Part shown: in pieces, positions 1 through 9,387 of the stretch
How positions within the stretch are numbered: the stretch's first letter is position 1
Layout of the letters: every line of letters begins with the position of its first letter
Source: Aquimarina pacifica
Lineage (GTDB): Bacteria > Bacteroidota > Bacteroidia > Flavobacteriales > Flavobacteriaceae
Length of the DNA: 64,000 bases
Assembly: GCF_000520955.1 (NCBI RefSeq)
Contig: NZ_JACC01000008.1
Location: 117,863 to 181,862 of the forward strand
Reading direction: 5' to 3'
Translations under genes and position numbers: made by a program
Notes under the pieces: generated by a model
Databases searched by the model: none
What the model saw: only the letters and a program-made list of their open reading frames with translations
What the model was told of the DNA's origin: nothing

Positions 1-87
1 TGCACTTTCTGAAGATAAAACTATAGATTCTTGAGAGAATAAAACTGACGAAAATGACAGCATAGTGAAAAGTAATAATTTTTTCAT
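1..87 (-). CDS. Secreted protein, N-terminal fragment only
   Basis: Reading the minus strand from the ATG at 87 gives 29 codons that run off the window edge. They begin MKKLLLFTMLSFSSVLFS followed by QES, a typical Sec signal peptide with a lysine-rich start, a hydrophobic core and a probable cleavage site before Gln. The mature part is outside the window, so the family cannot be named. It follows thyA in the same direction with a gap of 43 bases and may be co-transcribed. Confidence 0.6.
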   Translation of the reverse strand, partial: MKKLLLFTMLSFSSVLFSQESIVLSSESA

Positions 88-130
88 AGGTTGTGTTACG
101 TGTAAGTTTGTGTAAAATTTGAGGGGTTTA

Positions 131-955
131 TTAAATTGCCACGGCACCTTTAATATGGGGGTGCGGATCATAATCCTGCAGAGTAAAATCGTCAAAAGTA
201 AATTCCAGTATATCTTTTACTTCTGGATTAATGATCATTTTGGGTAATTTTCGAGGTGTTCTTGACAATTGTAATTCTAATTGTTCTAAATGATTATTGT
301 AGATATGTGCATCTCCAAATGTATGAATAAATTCTCCAGCTTCATATCCACAAACCTGTGCAATCATCATAGTAAACAACGCATACGAAGCTATATTAAA
401 AGGTACTCCAAGAAAAATATCTGCACTTCGCTGATATAACTGACAGGATAACTTACCATTAGCTACATAAAATTGAAAAAATGCGTGACAAGGAGGTAAT
501 GCCGCTTTGCCATTTGCTACATTTTCAGAAAAAGACCTTGATGTATCTGGTAGTACACTTGGGTTCCATGCAGAGACGATCATACGTCGACTATCAGGGT
601 TGTTTTTAAGTGTATCTATTACTTCTTTAATTTGATCAATTTCATCACTATTCCAGTTACGCCATTGATGGCCATAAACAGGTCCTAGATCACCATTTTC
701 ATCTGCCCATTCATTCCATATACGTACTCCGTTTTGTTTGAGGTACTCTATATTAGTATCACCTTTAAGAAACCACAAGAGTTCGTAAATGATAGATTTA
801 AGGTGTAACTTTTTGGTTGTAACCATCGGAAAACCTTCGCTAAGATCAAACCTCATTTGATATCCAAAAACACTTTTTGTTCCCGTACCGGTTCGATCTT
901 CTTTTGCGTTCCCCGTTTCTAATACGTGGCGCACAAGATCAAGATATTGTTTCAT
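131..955 (-). CDS. thyA: Thymidylate synthase
   Basis: Methylates dUMP to dTMP using 5,10-methylenetetrahydrofolate in the cytoplasm. The 274 residues cover the whole family. Near the N-terminus is the EDRTGTGT phosphate-binding segment. The catalytic cysteine lies in [10 protein letters not shown] near residue 155, followed by [18 protein letters not shown], the dUMP-binding stretch, and [12 protein letters not shown]. The C-terminus ends in the usual hydrophobic tail (VAI). An insert around residues 130-150 makes it slightly longer than the E. coli enzyme, as is common in Bacteroidota. A TAnnTTTG-type -7 element lies upstream at 1008-1015. dCMP deaminase, which supplies dUMP, is at 52.3 kb. 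Confidence 0.97.
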   Translation of the reverse strand: MKQYLDLVRHVLETGNAKEDRTGTGTKSVFGYQMRFDLSEGFPMVTTKKLHLKSIIYELLWFLKGDTNIEYLKQNGVRIWNEWADENGDLGPVYGHQWRNWNSDEIDQIKEVIDTLKNNPDSRRMIVSAWNPSVLPDTSRSFSENVANGKAALPPCHAFFQFYVANGKLSCQLYQRSADIFLGVPFNIASYALFTMMIAQVCGYEAGEFIHTFGDAHIYNNHLEQLELQLSRTPRKLPKMIINPEVKDILEFTFDDFTLQDYDPHPHIKGAVAI

Positions 956-1007
956 ATTCCCTGACTGCTATTACTTTGAGTTTGTTAACATTGTATCAAT
1001 TTCACCT

Positions 1008-1015
1008 CAAATATA
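1008..1015 (-). promoter_or_regulatory. Candidate Bacteroidota -7 promoter element for thyA
   Basis: On the minus strand these bases read TATATTTG, an exact match to TAnnTTTG. The nearest TTG upstream is only 14 bases away, shorter than usual, so the -33 element is uncertain. The predicted transcript would have a leader of about 45 bases before the thyA ATG. Confidence 0.4.
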
Positions 1016-1114
1016 CAAAAAATAGGGTTCAAGATATGATTCAACTATTAGATTATTAAATACTTATAAACCGTAATGCAAAAATACGTTTTCGACAACA
1101 AAAGAGTCCAAAAA

Positions 1115-2815
1115 TTATCCAATAATCATACCAGCGATTGTTGCAGAAAGTAATGAAGCTATGGTCCCTCCCAGAAGTGCTCTCATTCCGAATTCTGACA
1201 ATACTCTTCTCTGGCCAGGTGCCAAGGAACCAATCCCTCCAATCTGTATCCCTATAGAAGCAAAATTAGCAAACCCACATAGCATATAGGTAGCCATAAT
1301 AACTGATTTGTTATATGTAAAATGCATTGTATTCGCTGTGTTTTTTAAATCTGCCAATTGTATATACCCTACAAATTCACTTGCTGCCAACTTAATACCT
1401 AGCAGTTGCCCCATTAACATCATATCTTCTTTTGCAACCCCTATCAACCACATTAGAGGAGCAAAGATTGTCCCTAAAATAGACTCTAATGAGAACTTGT
1501 TATACGGTGTGTAATTCGCTATAAAAGAATTAAAAGTAGTGACATCGCCTAACCACCCCAAAATACCATTAAGCATTGCTATCAAAGCTACAAATACTAA
1601 TAACATAGCTCCGACATTAGCAGCCAATTTCAGTCCTTCTGTTGTACCGTTAGAAATGGCATCTAAAACATTAGAACCTATCTTATCCTGCGTAACTTCA
1701 ATTGTACTATCTATTTTTTCAGTCTGTGGAAACAATATTTTAGAAACTACAATTGCACCCGGAGCTGCCATTACAGATGCTGCTAAAAGATGCCTTGCAA
1801 ACTCTAAACGCAACTGTTCGTCATTACCACCTAAAAAACCAATATATGCTGCTAGAACACCACCTGCTACGGTCGCCATTCCTCCTACCATAACTAATAA
1901 CATTTCAGAACGTGTCATACGCTCTAGGTATGCCTTGATCATTAATGGTGCTTCTGTTTGCCCTAGAAAAATATTACCTGCAACACTTAAACTTTCTGCC
2001 CCAGAAATACCCATTAACTTGGTAAGAATCCAAGCCATCCCTTTTACTATCACTTGTATAATTCCAAAGTAAAATAGAATAGACGTCAGTGCCGAAAAGA
2101 AAATAATTGTAGGTAACACCTGAAACAAAAATATAAAACCATAGCTATCGACATCCATCATACCACCCAAAAGAAATTCACTACCAGCTTGAGTATACAA
2201 TAATATTTCATTAAATATTTTTCCTATAAAATTAAAAACCGCCTGTATAAATTTCACTTTCAAAACACCAAAAGCCAATAGTAATTGACCAAGAAGGCCA
2301 ATTCCGACTGTTTTCCAGTTAATCGCTTTTCTATTACTACTGCATAAAAACGCTATAATAAGGAGCACAAACATCCCTAGAACTCCTCTCCACAAACTAT
2401 TAAATGAAAACCCTTGATTAGGAACTAAGGTAGATTCGCTAATTTCTGTGACTTGAACGGGTAATTTTTTTTCTGAAATAAATGTATATGTAACTCCTAT
2501 TTTAGATAAAACTAATGTGGAGTCCGTTATAGAACGCACCTTATATTTTATAATAGAATCTTCTGTTGCTTCAGGAAATACCAAAACAAGGTTGTTTTGC
2601 TGAATATAGTCACCTTTTAATGTTTCTATACCTTTAGAAATATAAGAAAATTCGCCTTTGTCAAATACAAAGTAATCTTGTTTTTTTACTTCGGAAGAAG
2701 ATACTTTAGAAGCATCATTAATTTTTTCTAAAATCCATTTATTTTCTATCGACTGTGAGGATACCGCTACAAAAACAAAGAATAAAAATATAGAGGTAAG
2801 AATTTTTTTACTCAT
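1115..2815 (-). CDS. Concentrative nucleoside transporter (NupC/CNT family) with N-terminal secreted domain
   Basis: Inner-membrane, cation-coupled nucleoside uptake. After a signal-like segment, residues about 25-115 form a soluble, lipocalin-like beta-rich region. From about residue 145 there are many membrane helices of the CNT fold, with the substrate-binding motif GNIFLGQTEAPLMIKAYLER and a late NFASIGIQIGG motif. The first in-frame ATG is at 2824, but I prefer the ATG at 2815 (MSKKILTS) because it gives a cleaner signal peptide. E. coli NupC is about 400 residues and lacks the N-terminal domain. The gene precedes thyA in the same direction and fits nucleoside salvage. Confidence 0.9.
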   Translation of the reverse strand: MSKKILTSIFLFFVFVAVSSQSIENKWILEKINDASKVSSSEVKKQDYFVFDKGEFSYISKGIETLKGDYIQQNNLVLVFPEATEDSIIKYKVRSITDSTLVLSKIGVTYTFISEKKLPVQVTEISESTLVPNQGFSFNSLWRGVLGMFVLLIIAFLCSSNRKAINWKTVGIGLLGQLLLAFGVLKVKFIQAVFNFIGKIFNEILLYTQAGSEFLLGGMMDVDSYGFIFLFQVLPTIIFFSALTSILFYFGIIQVIVKGMAWILTKLMGISGAESLSVAGNIFLGQTEAPLMIKAYLERMTRSEMLLVMVGGMATVAGGVLAAYIGFLGGNDEQLRLEFARHLLAASVMAAPGAIVVSKILFPQTEKIDSTIEVTQDKIGSNVLDAISNGTTEGLKLAANVGAMLLVFVALIAMLNGILGWLGDVTTFNSFIANYTPYNKFSLESILGTIFAPLMWLIGVAKEDMMLMGQLLGIKLAASEFVGYIQLADLKNTANTMHFTYNKSVIMATYMLCGFANFASIGIQIGGIGSLAPGQRRVLSEFGMRALLGGTIASLLSATIAGMIIG

Positions 2816-2865
2816 AAAAATCAAATCATTTATACTGCCTTTTCAGACACTTGAAGCGAATCGTA

Positions 2866-3486
2866 TTAGCCTCTTTTAGAAATTTCATCTCTTATTCTTG
2901 CAGCTAATTCATAATCTTCACTAGACACAGCCTGCCCCAGCATTGTGTTAAGCTCATCTAATGAAAGATCTTTATAACTCGTTTCTTTTGTGGTACCTTG
3001 AAGCTCGTCAGACACAAGCAACTCATCAACTAATGGATCATCTGAAGCATTTTCATCTTCTTTTTTAGGATTAACTTTTAAGTATATTCCTGCCTGATCT
3101 AAAATATTCTTATATGTAAAAATAGGTGCCTGAAAACGCAATGCCAAAGCTATAGCATCACTTGTTCGTGCATCTATTATTTCTTCTATTTTATCACGTT
3201 CACAGATAACGCTAGAGTAAAACACTCCATCCACCAGTTTATGAATAATAACCTGCTTTACTATTATATCAAACCGATCTGCAAAATTTTTAAACAGATC
3301 ATGAGTAAGAGGTCTAGGAGGTTTAATCTCCTTTTCTAGAGCAATAGCTATAGATTGGGCTTCAAAAGCCCCTATAACAATTGGCAGTTTTCTTTCTCCA
3401 TCTACCTCACTCAAAATCAATGCATATGCACCATTTTGGGTTTGACTGTATGATATACCTTTTATGTTAAGGCGAACTAAACTCAT
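2866..3486 (-). CDS. Bifunctional nuclease (DUF151) with C-terminal UVR motif
   Basis: Residues 1-140 match the BFN/DUF151 family (VRLNIKGISYSQTQNGAYAL, LPIVIGAFEAQSIAIALE, RTSDAIALALRF), annotated elsewhere as acting on DNA and RNA. The C-terminus (about 170-206) carries a UvrB/UvrC-type motif (YELAARIRDEISKR), an arrangement common in Bacteroidota. The reading frame is open back to 3564, but that stretch is a strong terminator hairpin (3499-3550). Translation therefore most likely starts at the ATG at 3486 (MSLVRLNIKG), giving 206 residues. It lies just downstream of etfBA and upstream of the nucleoside transporter gene. Confidence 0.9.
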   Translation of the reverse strand: MSLVRLNIKGISYSQTQNGAYALILSEVDGERKLPIVIGAFEAQSIAIALEKEIKPPRPLTHDLFKNFADRFDIIVKQVIIHKLVDGVFYSSVICERDKIEEIIDARTSDAIALALRFQAPIFTYKNILDQAGIYLKVNPKKEDENASDDPLVDELLVSDELQGTTKETSYKDLSLDELNTMLGQAVSSEDYELAARIRDEISKRG

Positions 3487-3498
3487 ATTTCTCTCAAT

Positions 3499-3550
3499 AA
3501 AAAAAAGGCCTGTTTGAACAAGTGGACTTTTTCCGAAGTTCAAACAGCCC
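3499..3550 (-). terminator. Rho-independent terminator after etfA
   Basis: On the minus strand, arms GGGCTGTTTGAAC (3550-3538) and GTTCAAACAGGCC (3519-3507) form a 13-pair stem with one mismatch and an 18-base loop, followed by a run of T (3506-3499). It sits directly behind the etfA stop and separates etfBA from the nuclease gene. Confidence 0.85.
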
Positions 3551-3574
3551 TTAATTGGGTACAATTTATAAAAA

Positions 3575-4543
3575 TTATGCGTTATTCGACTTAAATTCTT
3601 TTAATTTTTCAATAAGTTTTGGCACTACATCAAAAGCATCACCTACGATGCCATAATCTGCAGCCTTGAAGAATGGGGCTTCTGGATCATTATTAATAAC
3701 TACTTTTACTTTACTTGCATTAATCCCAGCCAAATGCTGAATCGCACCTGAAACGCCAATTGCAATATACAAATTAGAAGCAACAGGCTTTCCTGTTTGC
3801 CCTACATGTTCTCCATGAGGTCTCCATCCCATATCACTTACAGGCTTAGAACAGGCAGTAGCAGCACCAAGAACATCGGCAAGTTCTTCTATCATACCCC
3901 AATGCTCAGGTCCTTTAAGACCACGACCTCCTGAAACAACAATTTCGGCATCTGCAATAGACACCTTATCAGAAGCTCTATCTACGGCAGTTATCTGGGT
4001 AGAAAAATCATCTTGAGATAATACTGGCTCGAATACCTCTGCAGCTGCATCTCCAGAATTTTCTTTAAGTCCAAAAGCATTATTAGACAACCCAATTACT
4101 TTGACATCTGTAGACATTTCTGTCATACTAAATGCCTTATTGGTAAAAGCTGTACGTTTTACAACAAAAGGAGAAGCACTCTCAGGAAGAGCAACTACAT
4201 TTGAGGCGTAACCCGCATCAAGGTGAACTGCCAATAAAGGTGCTAAAAATTTACTATCTGCCGTTGAGCTCACAACAACAACTTTGGCACCTTCCTTTTG
4301 TGCAGCTTGTTTGAGTATATCAGCATATGCCTTGGCATTAAAATTGGTTAAATCATCATTCTTAACTTCAAGCACTTTATCTACTCCATAAGTCCCTAAC
4401 TCGCTACTATCACCCCCATTAATACTTACTGCAGTTACTGCAACACCTAACATAGCAGCCACTTCTTTTGCATAAGATGCCGCTTCAAAAGCCGATTTTT
4501 TAAATTTTCCGCTATCGCTCTCCGTATATACTAATACTGACAT
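3575..4543 (-). CDS. etfA: Electron transfer flavoprotein alpha subunit
   Basis: FAD-binding subunit of the soluble heterodimer that passes electrons from acyl-CoA and other dehydrogenases to the quinone pool. The 322 residues match the family length. The N-terminal half is a nucleotide-binding-like domain. The C-terminal half has the FAD-binding signature: VVSGGRGLKGPEHW near residue 205, then SDMGWRPHGEHVGQTGK and YIAIGVSGAIQHLAG. It follows etfB with a gap of 113 bases and ends in a clear terminator. Confidence 0.96.
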   Translation of the reverse strand: MSVLVYTESDSGKFKKSAFEAASYAKEVAAMLGVAVTAVSINGGDSSELGTYGVDKVLEVKNDDLTNFNAKAYADILKQAAQKEGAKVVVVSSTADSKFLAPLLAVHLDAGYASNVVALPESASPFVVKRTAFTNKAFSMTEMSTDVKVIGLSNNAFGLKENSGDAAAEVFEPVLSQDDFSTQITAVDRASDKVSIADAEIVVSGGRGLKGPEHWGMIEELADVLGAATACSKPVSDMGWRPHGEHVGQTGKPVASNLYIAIGVSGAIQHLAGINASKVKVVINNDPEAPFFKAADYGIVGDAFDVVPKLIEKLKEFKSNNA

Positions 4544-4656
4544 AATATATTATATTTTAAAATTTAGTCCTGATTATAGTTCAGGAACATATTTGATTAT
4601 TTTGAAATGTTTTTAAAAGGTTTTGAAACCAATACTCTTTGGCTCAAACAAAATAT

Positions 4657-5403
4657 CTAAATCACCTTTGCCTCATTATGCAATAATGAAACTAATTGAT
4701 CAACATTTTCTGCATCTACAAGGGTAACAGCTCCTTTTGGCTCCGGTTTTTGAAACTTAACAGACTTCGTTTCTTGTCCTGCATCAATAGGTTCTACAAC
4801 GGTAAGTGGCTTTTTACGAGCCATCATAATACCTCTCATATTAGGTATGCGCAAATCACTCTCTTCTACCAATCCTTTTTGACCTCCTACAATCAAGGGT
4901 AATTTAGCGGTTGATGTTTCTTTTCCTCCATCTATTTCACGAACTGCAGTAGCCAAATCTCCGTCTACCTCAAGACCGATACAGGTATTAACAAAATTAG
5001 CACCTGTAAGTCCAGCAATCATACCAGGGACCATACCACCATTATAATCAATGGATTCTCTCCCGGCTATAACTAGATCATATCCCCCATCCTGAATAAC
5101 ATGTGCCAATTGTTTTGCTACATAAAAACCATCTGTGGCCTCTGTATTTACTCGAATTGCACTATCTGCACCAATTGCCAAAGCTTTTCGTAAAGTAGGT
5201 TCAGTTTCTGGCCCGCCAACATTAACAACATCAACTGACGCACCTTGTTTTTCTTTAAACCACATAGCTCTGGTTAATCCAAACTCATCATTAGGGTTAA
5301 TTACAAACTGTACCCCATTTGTATCGAACTTAGTATCACCATCCGTAAAATTAATTTTGGAAGTTGTGTCCGGTACATGGCTAATACAAACTAATATCTT
5401 CAT
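4657..5403 (-). CDS. etfB: Electron transfer flavoprotein beta subunit
   Basis: AMP-binding partner of EtfA. The 248 residues show the family start MKILVCISHVPDT, the central VIAGRESIDYNGGMVPGMIA segment and the late PNMRGIMMARKKPL loop that contacts the acyl-CoA dehydrogenase partner in known structures. It is the first gene of the etfBA pair and is divergent from pdhB, with 161 bases between the two starts. On its own strand the gap contains only a near-match to the -7 box (TTTATTTG). Confidence 0.96.
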   Translation of the reverse strand: MKILVCISHVPDTTSKINFTDGDTKFDTNGVQFVINPNDEFGLTRAMWFKEKQGASVDVVNVGGPETEPTLRKALAIGADSAIRVNTEATDGFYVAKQLAHVIQDGGYDLVIAGRESIDYNGGMVPGMIAGLTGANFVNTCIGLEVDGDLATAVREIDGGKETSTAKLPLIVGGQKGLVEESDLRIPNMRGIMMARKKPLTVVEPIDAGQETKSVKFQKPEPKGAVTLVDAENVDQLVSLLHNEAKVI

Positions 5404-5525
5404 TTTATATAGGTGTTTTTTGAGAATTTAACAATAATAGCGAAGGTACAAATAAAAACTCGAATTTACTATGCATGCATAATAAATTTTTCGATATTCG
5501 ATCACCTACAAAAGGTATTAATTAT

Positions 5526-5533
5526 TACTTTTG
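5526..5533 (+). promoter_or_regulatory. -7 promoter element for pdhB
   Basis: TACTTTTG is an exact TAnnTTTG match 31 bases before the ATG at 5565. Transcription would start near 5540, inside any longer upstream reading frame, which supports the 5565 start. No clear TTG sits at the -33 distance. Confidence 0.45.
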
Positions 5534-5564
5534 GCATTCTTATAGCAAAAATAATTTTTTACAG

Positions 5565-6542
5565 ATGAAAACGATACAGTTTAGAGAAGCAATTTGCGAA
5601 GCAATGAGTGAAGAGATGCGCCAAGATGAATCCATATACTTAATGGGTGAAGAGGTAGCAGAATATAATGGGGCATACAAAGCGAGTAAAGGTATGTTAG
5701 ATGAGTTTGGCCCTGACAGAGTCATTGACACGCCGATTTCTGAATTAGGTTTTTCTGGTATTGCTATAGGAAGTGCTATGCTTGGTAATCGTCCTATTGT
5801 TGAGTATATGACGTTTAACTTCTCTTTAGTAGGTATTGATCAAATTATCAATAATGCCGCAAAAATGCGCCAAATGAGTGGTGGACAATTTAACATACCT
5901 ATTGTATTTAGAGGTCCTACTGCTTCTGCAGGTCAATTAGGAGCAACGCATTCTCAAGCTTTTGAAAACTGGTTTGCCAATACTCCGGGACTTAAAGTTG
6001 TTATCCCTTCTAATCCTAAAGATGCAAAAGGGCTATTAAAATCTGCTATCCGTGACAATGATCCTGTAATCTTCATGGAGAGTGAACAAATGTATGGTGA
6101 TAAAGGAGAAGTACCTGAAGGAGAATACACAATACCATTAGGCGTTGCTGAAACAAAAAGAGAAGGTACAGACGTAACTATAGTTTCTTTTGGTAAAATC
6201 ATCAAAGAAGCATACAAAGCAGCCGATGAGTTGGCCAAAGATAATATTTCATGCGAAATAATTGATTTGAGAACTGTTAGACCATTAGATCTTGATGCTA
6301 TTTTTACTTCTGTTAAAAAAACAAATCGATTAGTAATTCTGGAAGAAGCTTGGCCACTTGCCAATATTGCTTCAGAAATCACATATCAAGTGCAATCAAA
6401 CATATTTGATTATTTGGATGCACCGATCTTAAAAATCAATACAGCTGACACACCAACACCATATTCTCCTGTTTTATTAGAACAATGGTTACCAAATAGT
6501 AATGATGTTGTACATGCGGTAAAAAAAGTTATGTATAAATAA
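5565..6542 (+). CDS. pdhB: Pyruvate dehydrogenase E1 component, beta subunit
   Basis: With a separate alpha subunit and thiamine diphosphate it decarboxylates pyruvate in the PDH complex. The 325 residues (MKTIQFREAICEAMSEEM start) match E1-beta proteins: an MGEEVAEYNGAYK thiamine-pyrophosphate-side motif near residue 27, EYMTFNFSLVGIDQI, and a transketolase C-terminal domain (VTIVSFGK, DLRTVRPLD, LEEAWPLANIASE). The frame is open back to 5475, but the promoter-like element at 5526 and homologous lengths favour 5565. No alpha subunit is in the window. It is divergent from etfBA, so two carbon- and electron-entry functions share the intergenic region. Confidence 0.95.
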   Translation: MKTIQFREAICEAMSEEMRQDESIYLMGEEVAEYNGAYKASKGMLDEFGPDRVIDTPISELGFSGIAIGSAMLGNRPIVEYMTFNFSLVGIDQIINNAAKMRQMSGGQFNIPIVFRGPTASAGQLGATHSQAFENWFANTPGLKVVIPSNPKDAKGLLKSAIRDNDPVIFMESEQMYGDKGEVPEGEYTIPLGVAETKREGTDVTIVSFGKIIKEAYKAADELAKDNISCEIIDLRTVRPLDLDAIFTSVKKTNRLVILEEAWPLANIASEITYQVQSNIFDYLDAPILKINTADTPTPYSPVLLEQWLPNSNDVVHAVKKVMYK

Positions 6543-6583
6543 AATGAAGCCTATATTTTTGCGTTTCATCATTCTTTAGAAGT

Positions 6584-6620
6584 CACATCAAACCATAAAA
6601 ATGGCCTGAAATTTGATGTG
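6584..6620. repeat. Inverted repeat between pdhB and the DUF5686 gene
   Basis: Perfect 9-base arms CACATCAAA (6584-6592) and TTTGATGTG (6612-6620) are separated by 19 bases. An AT-rich stretch follows (6621-6635) without a clean T-run. It may be an inefficient terminator for pdhB or a regulatory hairpin. Confidence 0.35.
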
Positions 6621-6661
6621 GATAATAAATTTTTCACAAGTATTAATGTTAATAGCTTTAG

Positions 6662-9157
6662 ATGAAACGTTTGATTTTAGGATTCCTTTTTACTGTAGTT
6701 TCTTTTTCATGTGTTCATGCACAAACTAAAGTTGGAGGTCAGGTTTTTGATAACTACAAACAGCCTATTCCATTTGCTAATATTGTATTTGTTAATTCTA
6801 CGGTAGGAACAATTACGGATGAGGATGGTAGATTCTATATGGAGTCTGATGACAACCACTCTGAAATTAAAATTTCCTTTGTAGGTTTTGAGACAAAAAC
6901 AATAACACTTCAAAAAAGTGTTAACTATAAAATGGAAATCATACTTGAAGAAGAAGCTGCTGCCCTTGATGAAGTTGTAATTTTTAAAGGAAAAACCGCT
7001 AAAAAAAACAACCCCGCTGTAGAAATCCTAAAAAAAATCTGGAAGAATCGCCGTGAAAATGGGGTGAAAAAATTTAAGCAATACACCTATGATAAATACG
7101 AAAAATTAGAGTTTGACCTTAACACAATCGACAGCACTCTTATAAATAGTCGTATTTTTAATGGTATGGAGTTTATTTTTGATGATGTAGATACCTCAAG
7201 AATTACCGGAAAAACGTATTTACCCATTTTTCTTAATGAAGCACTTTCTAAGGTATATGGAGACAATATTCTTGCCGAACATAAAGAAGTTTTAACGGGT
7301 AACAAAAACGCAGGTTTTAGTGACAACCAAACATTGATTGCCTTTGTTAAAGACTTATATTCTGATTATGATGTTTATGAAAACTATCTTAAATTCTTCG
7401 ACAAGAGCTTTACTAGTCCTTTATCAAGAACTGGAGTAAGTGTATACAATTATGTACTCTCAGATAGTGCATATGTTGATAATAAATGGTGCTATAATAT
7501 CATATACTATCCCAGAAGAAAAAATGAGCTTACGTTTAAAGGAGATTTTTGGGTAAATGACACAACATGGGCTCTCAAAGAGATTAATCTTGAGGTAACC
7601 AAAAGCGCAAATATCAATTGGGTTAAAGACCTTTATATAGAACAAGAGTTTGATGTTCTTAATGACTCTATTTTTCTTATAACCAAAGATTACTTTCAAT
7701 CTGACTTTGCCTTTAGCAAAAAGGAAAAATCCAGAGGTGTATATGGCAAGAGAACTACGCTATATGATAATTATAAGTTCGACATAAAAAAGGACAAAAA
7801 ATTCTATCAAAATCAAGTAGATCCTTATGATCAAGACATTTTTAACCGAGAAGATTCTTTTTGGTCAAATGCTCGGATGGAAGAACTTAATAAAGATGAA
7901 CAAAAAGTATACAAACTCCTAGATACGCTTAGAACCGTTAAAGCATTCAAGCGTTTGTATAGTATAGGAACCATACTCGCTTCAGGCTATATAGAATTTA
8001 ATGGATTTGATTTTGGGCCACTATTCTCTACAGTTGGGTTTAATTCTATCGAAGGATGGAGAATTAGAGCAGGAGGACGTACTTATTTTACCACAAATGA
8101 CAGATGGCGTATAGAAGGATATGGAGCGTATGGTTTTAGAGACCAGAAATTTAAGTACGGAGTCTCAGGAAAATACCTTGTAGATAGAAAATCTAGGCTT
8201 ATTGTGGCGGCAGGCCATAGAAATGATGTAGAACAATTAGGTGCCAGCTTAACAAATACTAACGATGTAGAAGGACGAAGTTTGGCCTCATCTTCAATTG
8301 TTAGTACTGGCGATAATAATAGGTTGACATCACTTAATCTAACTGCGTTCTCTATGCAAATAGAACCCAAAAAGAATTTTACTTTAGGGATTACGGGATC
8401 GCACCGTACTTTAGAACCTGCCGACAGGTCTTTATTTAGTTTAGATTTTATAGACATGGAGACTGGAGAACAAAGATCAAAAATCAAACAAACAGAAATT
8501 GCTACCCAACTTACATATACACCCGGTAAAAAAACAACAAGTTATGGAGTTGATAGAACAGTCGTTAATGATGGTGACTTCTCTACATTATTTCTGAATT
8601 ATAGTCTTGGGGTCAAAGGGTTTGTTGAAAGTGATTTTGATTATCAAAAAATTCAATTTTTCTACCAAAAACCATGGACAATAGGTGGTTTTGGAAAACT
8701 TAACAGCTCTCTAGAGCTTGGCAAAACCTTTGGAGATGTACCTTTAGGATTATTAAGTGTAATACCAGGAAATCAAACATATCTATCCATATCCAATACA
8801 TTTCCATTACTTAATTTCTATGAATTTGTAACAGATACTTATGCATCTTTACAACTTGAACACAATTTTAATGGTCGAATATTCTCAAGAATACCATTAT
8901 TGCGCAAATTAAATTTAAGAGAGTTAGTTGGTATTCGAGCAGTATGGGGTGAATTATCAGACGAAAACATTGCACTAAGCGCTCCTTCAAATGAAATCCT
9001 TATTGCGCCAGATGACGAAGCATATTGGGAATATAGTCTTGGTGTTGGCAATATATTCAAAATCTTTAGAATCGATTTTCATTTTAGAGGTAATTATTTT
9101 GACAACCCAGATGCTCGAAAATTTGGAGTTACTGGATCTTTTGGTTTCTATTTTTAA
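6662..9157 (+). CDS. DUF5686 family outer-membrane protein with carboxypeptidase-like regulatory domain
   Basis: The 831 residues start with a signal peptide ending VHAQ. Residues about 22-105 are a carboxypeptidase-regulatory-like beta-sandwich (GGQVFDNYKQPIPFANIVF, VGTITDEDGRFYM, the fold found at the N-terminus of SusC/TonB receptors). The rest is a long DUF5686 region of alternating hydrophobic strands that ends in GVTGSFGFYF, a typical last strand of an outer-membrane barrel. The exact role of DUF5686 is unknown. It is transcribed in the same direction as pdhB, 119 bases downstream. Confidence 0.85.
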   Translation: MKRLILGFLFTVVSFSCVHAQTKVGGQVFDNYKQPIPFANIVFVNSTVGTITDEDGRFYMESDDNHSEIKISFVGFETKTITLQKSVNYKMEIILEEEAAALDEVVIFKGKTAKKNNPAVEILKKIWKNRRENGVKKFKQYTYDKYEKLEFDLNTIDSTLINSRIFNGMEFIFDDVDTSRITGKTYLPIFLNEALSKVYGDNILAEHKEVLTGNKNAGFSDNQTLIAFVKDLYSDYDVYENYLKFFDKSFTSPLSRTGVSVYNYVLSDSAYVDNKWCYNIIYYPRRKNELTFKGDFWVNDTTWALKEINLEVTKSANINWVKDLYIEQEFDVLNDSIFLITKDYFQSDFAFSKKEKSRGVYGKRTTLYDNYKFDIKKDKKFYQNQVDPYDQDIFNREDSFWSNARMEELNKDEQKVYKLLDTLRTVKAFKRLYSIGTILASGYIEFNGFDFGPLFSTVGFNSIEGWRIRAGGRTYFTTNDRWRIEGYGAYGFRDQKFKYGVSGKYLVDRKSRLIVAAGHRNDVEQLGASLTNTNDVEGRSLASSSIVSTGDNNRLTSLNLTAFSMQIEPKKNFTLGITGSHRTLEPADRSLFSLDFIDMETGEQRSKIKQTEIATQLTYTPGKKTTSYGVDRTVVNDGDFSTLFLNYSLGVKGFVESDFDYQKIQFFYQKPWTIGGFGKLNSSLELGKTFGDVPLGLLSVIPGNQTYLSISNTFPLLNFYEFVTDTYASLQLEHNFNGRIFSRIPLLRKLNLRELVGIRAVWGELSDENIALSAPSNEILIAPDDEAYWEYSLGVGNIFKIFRIDFHFRGNYFDNPDARKFGVTGSFGFYF

Positions 9158-9338
9158 TTAATCTACGCACCTTCTTACATAAGTTATTTTCTCGCTTTAC
9201 AGAAAACTAAAAGCAGCAACTAATAGTTGCACAAATCATTTATGAATTAAGATTATATCAAAACCACTAAAGCGAAAACGTTGTATTTTACGTTAATAAT
9301 AATTTTTTGCCAAAAAAAATATAAATTTCAGATTTTAA

Positions 9339-9370
9339 TTGTAATCAACCTGTTGTAATTCCTATATTTG
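9339..9370 (+). promoter_or_regulatory. Bacteroidota-type promoter of ppa
   Basis: TTG at 9339-9341 and TATATTTG at 9363-9370 are separated by 21 bases, matching the TTG/TAnnTTTG architecture. Transcription would start near 9377, about 11 bases before the ATG at 9388. Confidence 0.6.
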
Positions 9371-9387
9371 GCGACTATTAAAAGTAG

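Noticed and set aside
1539..2072. 177-codon open frame on the plus strand
   Set aside because: It lies antisense within the nucleoside transporter gene. Its composition is that of a shadow frame.
3487..3564. Longer N-terminus for the bifunctional nuclease
   Set aside because: The stretch is the etfA terminator hairpin. The domain begins exactly at the ATG at 3486.
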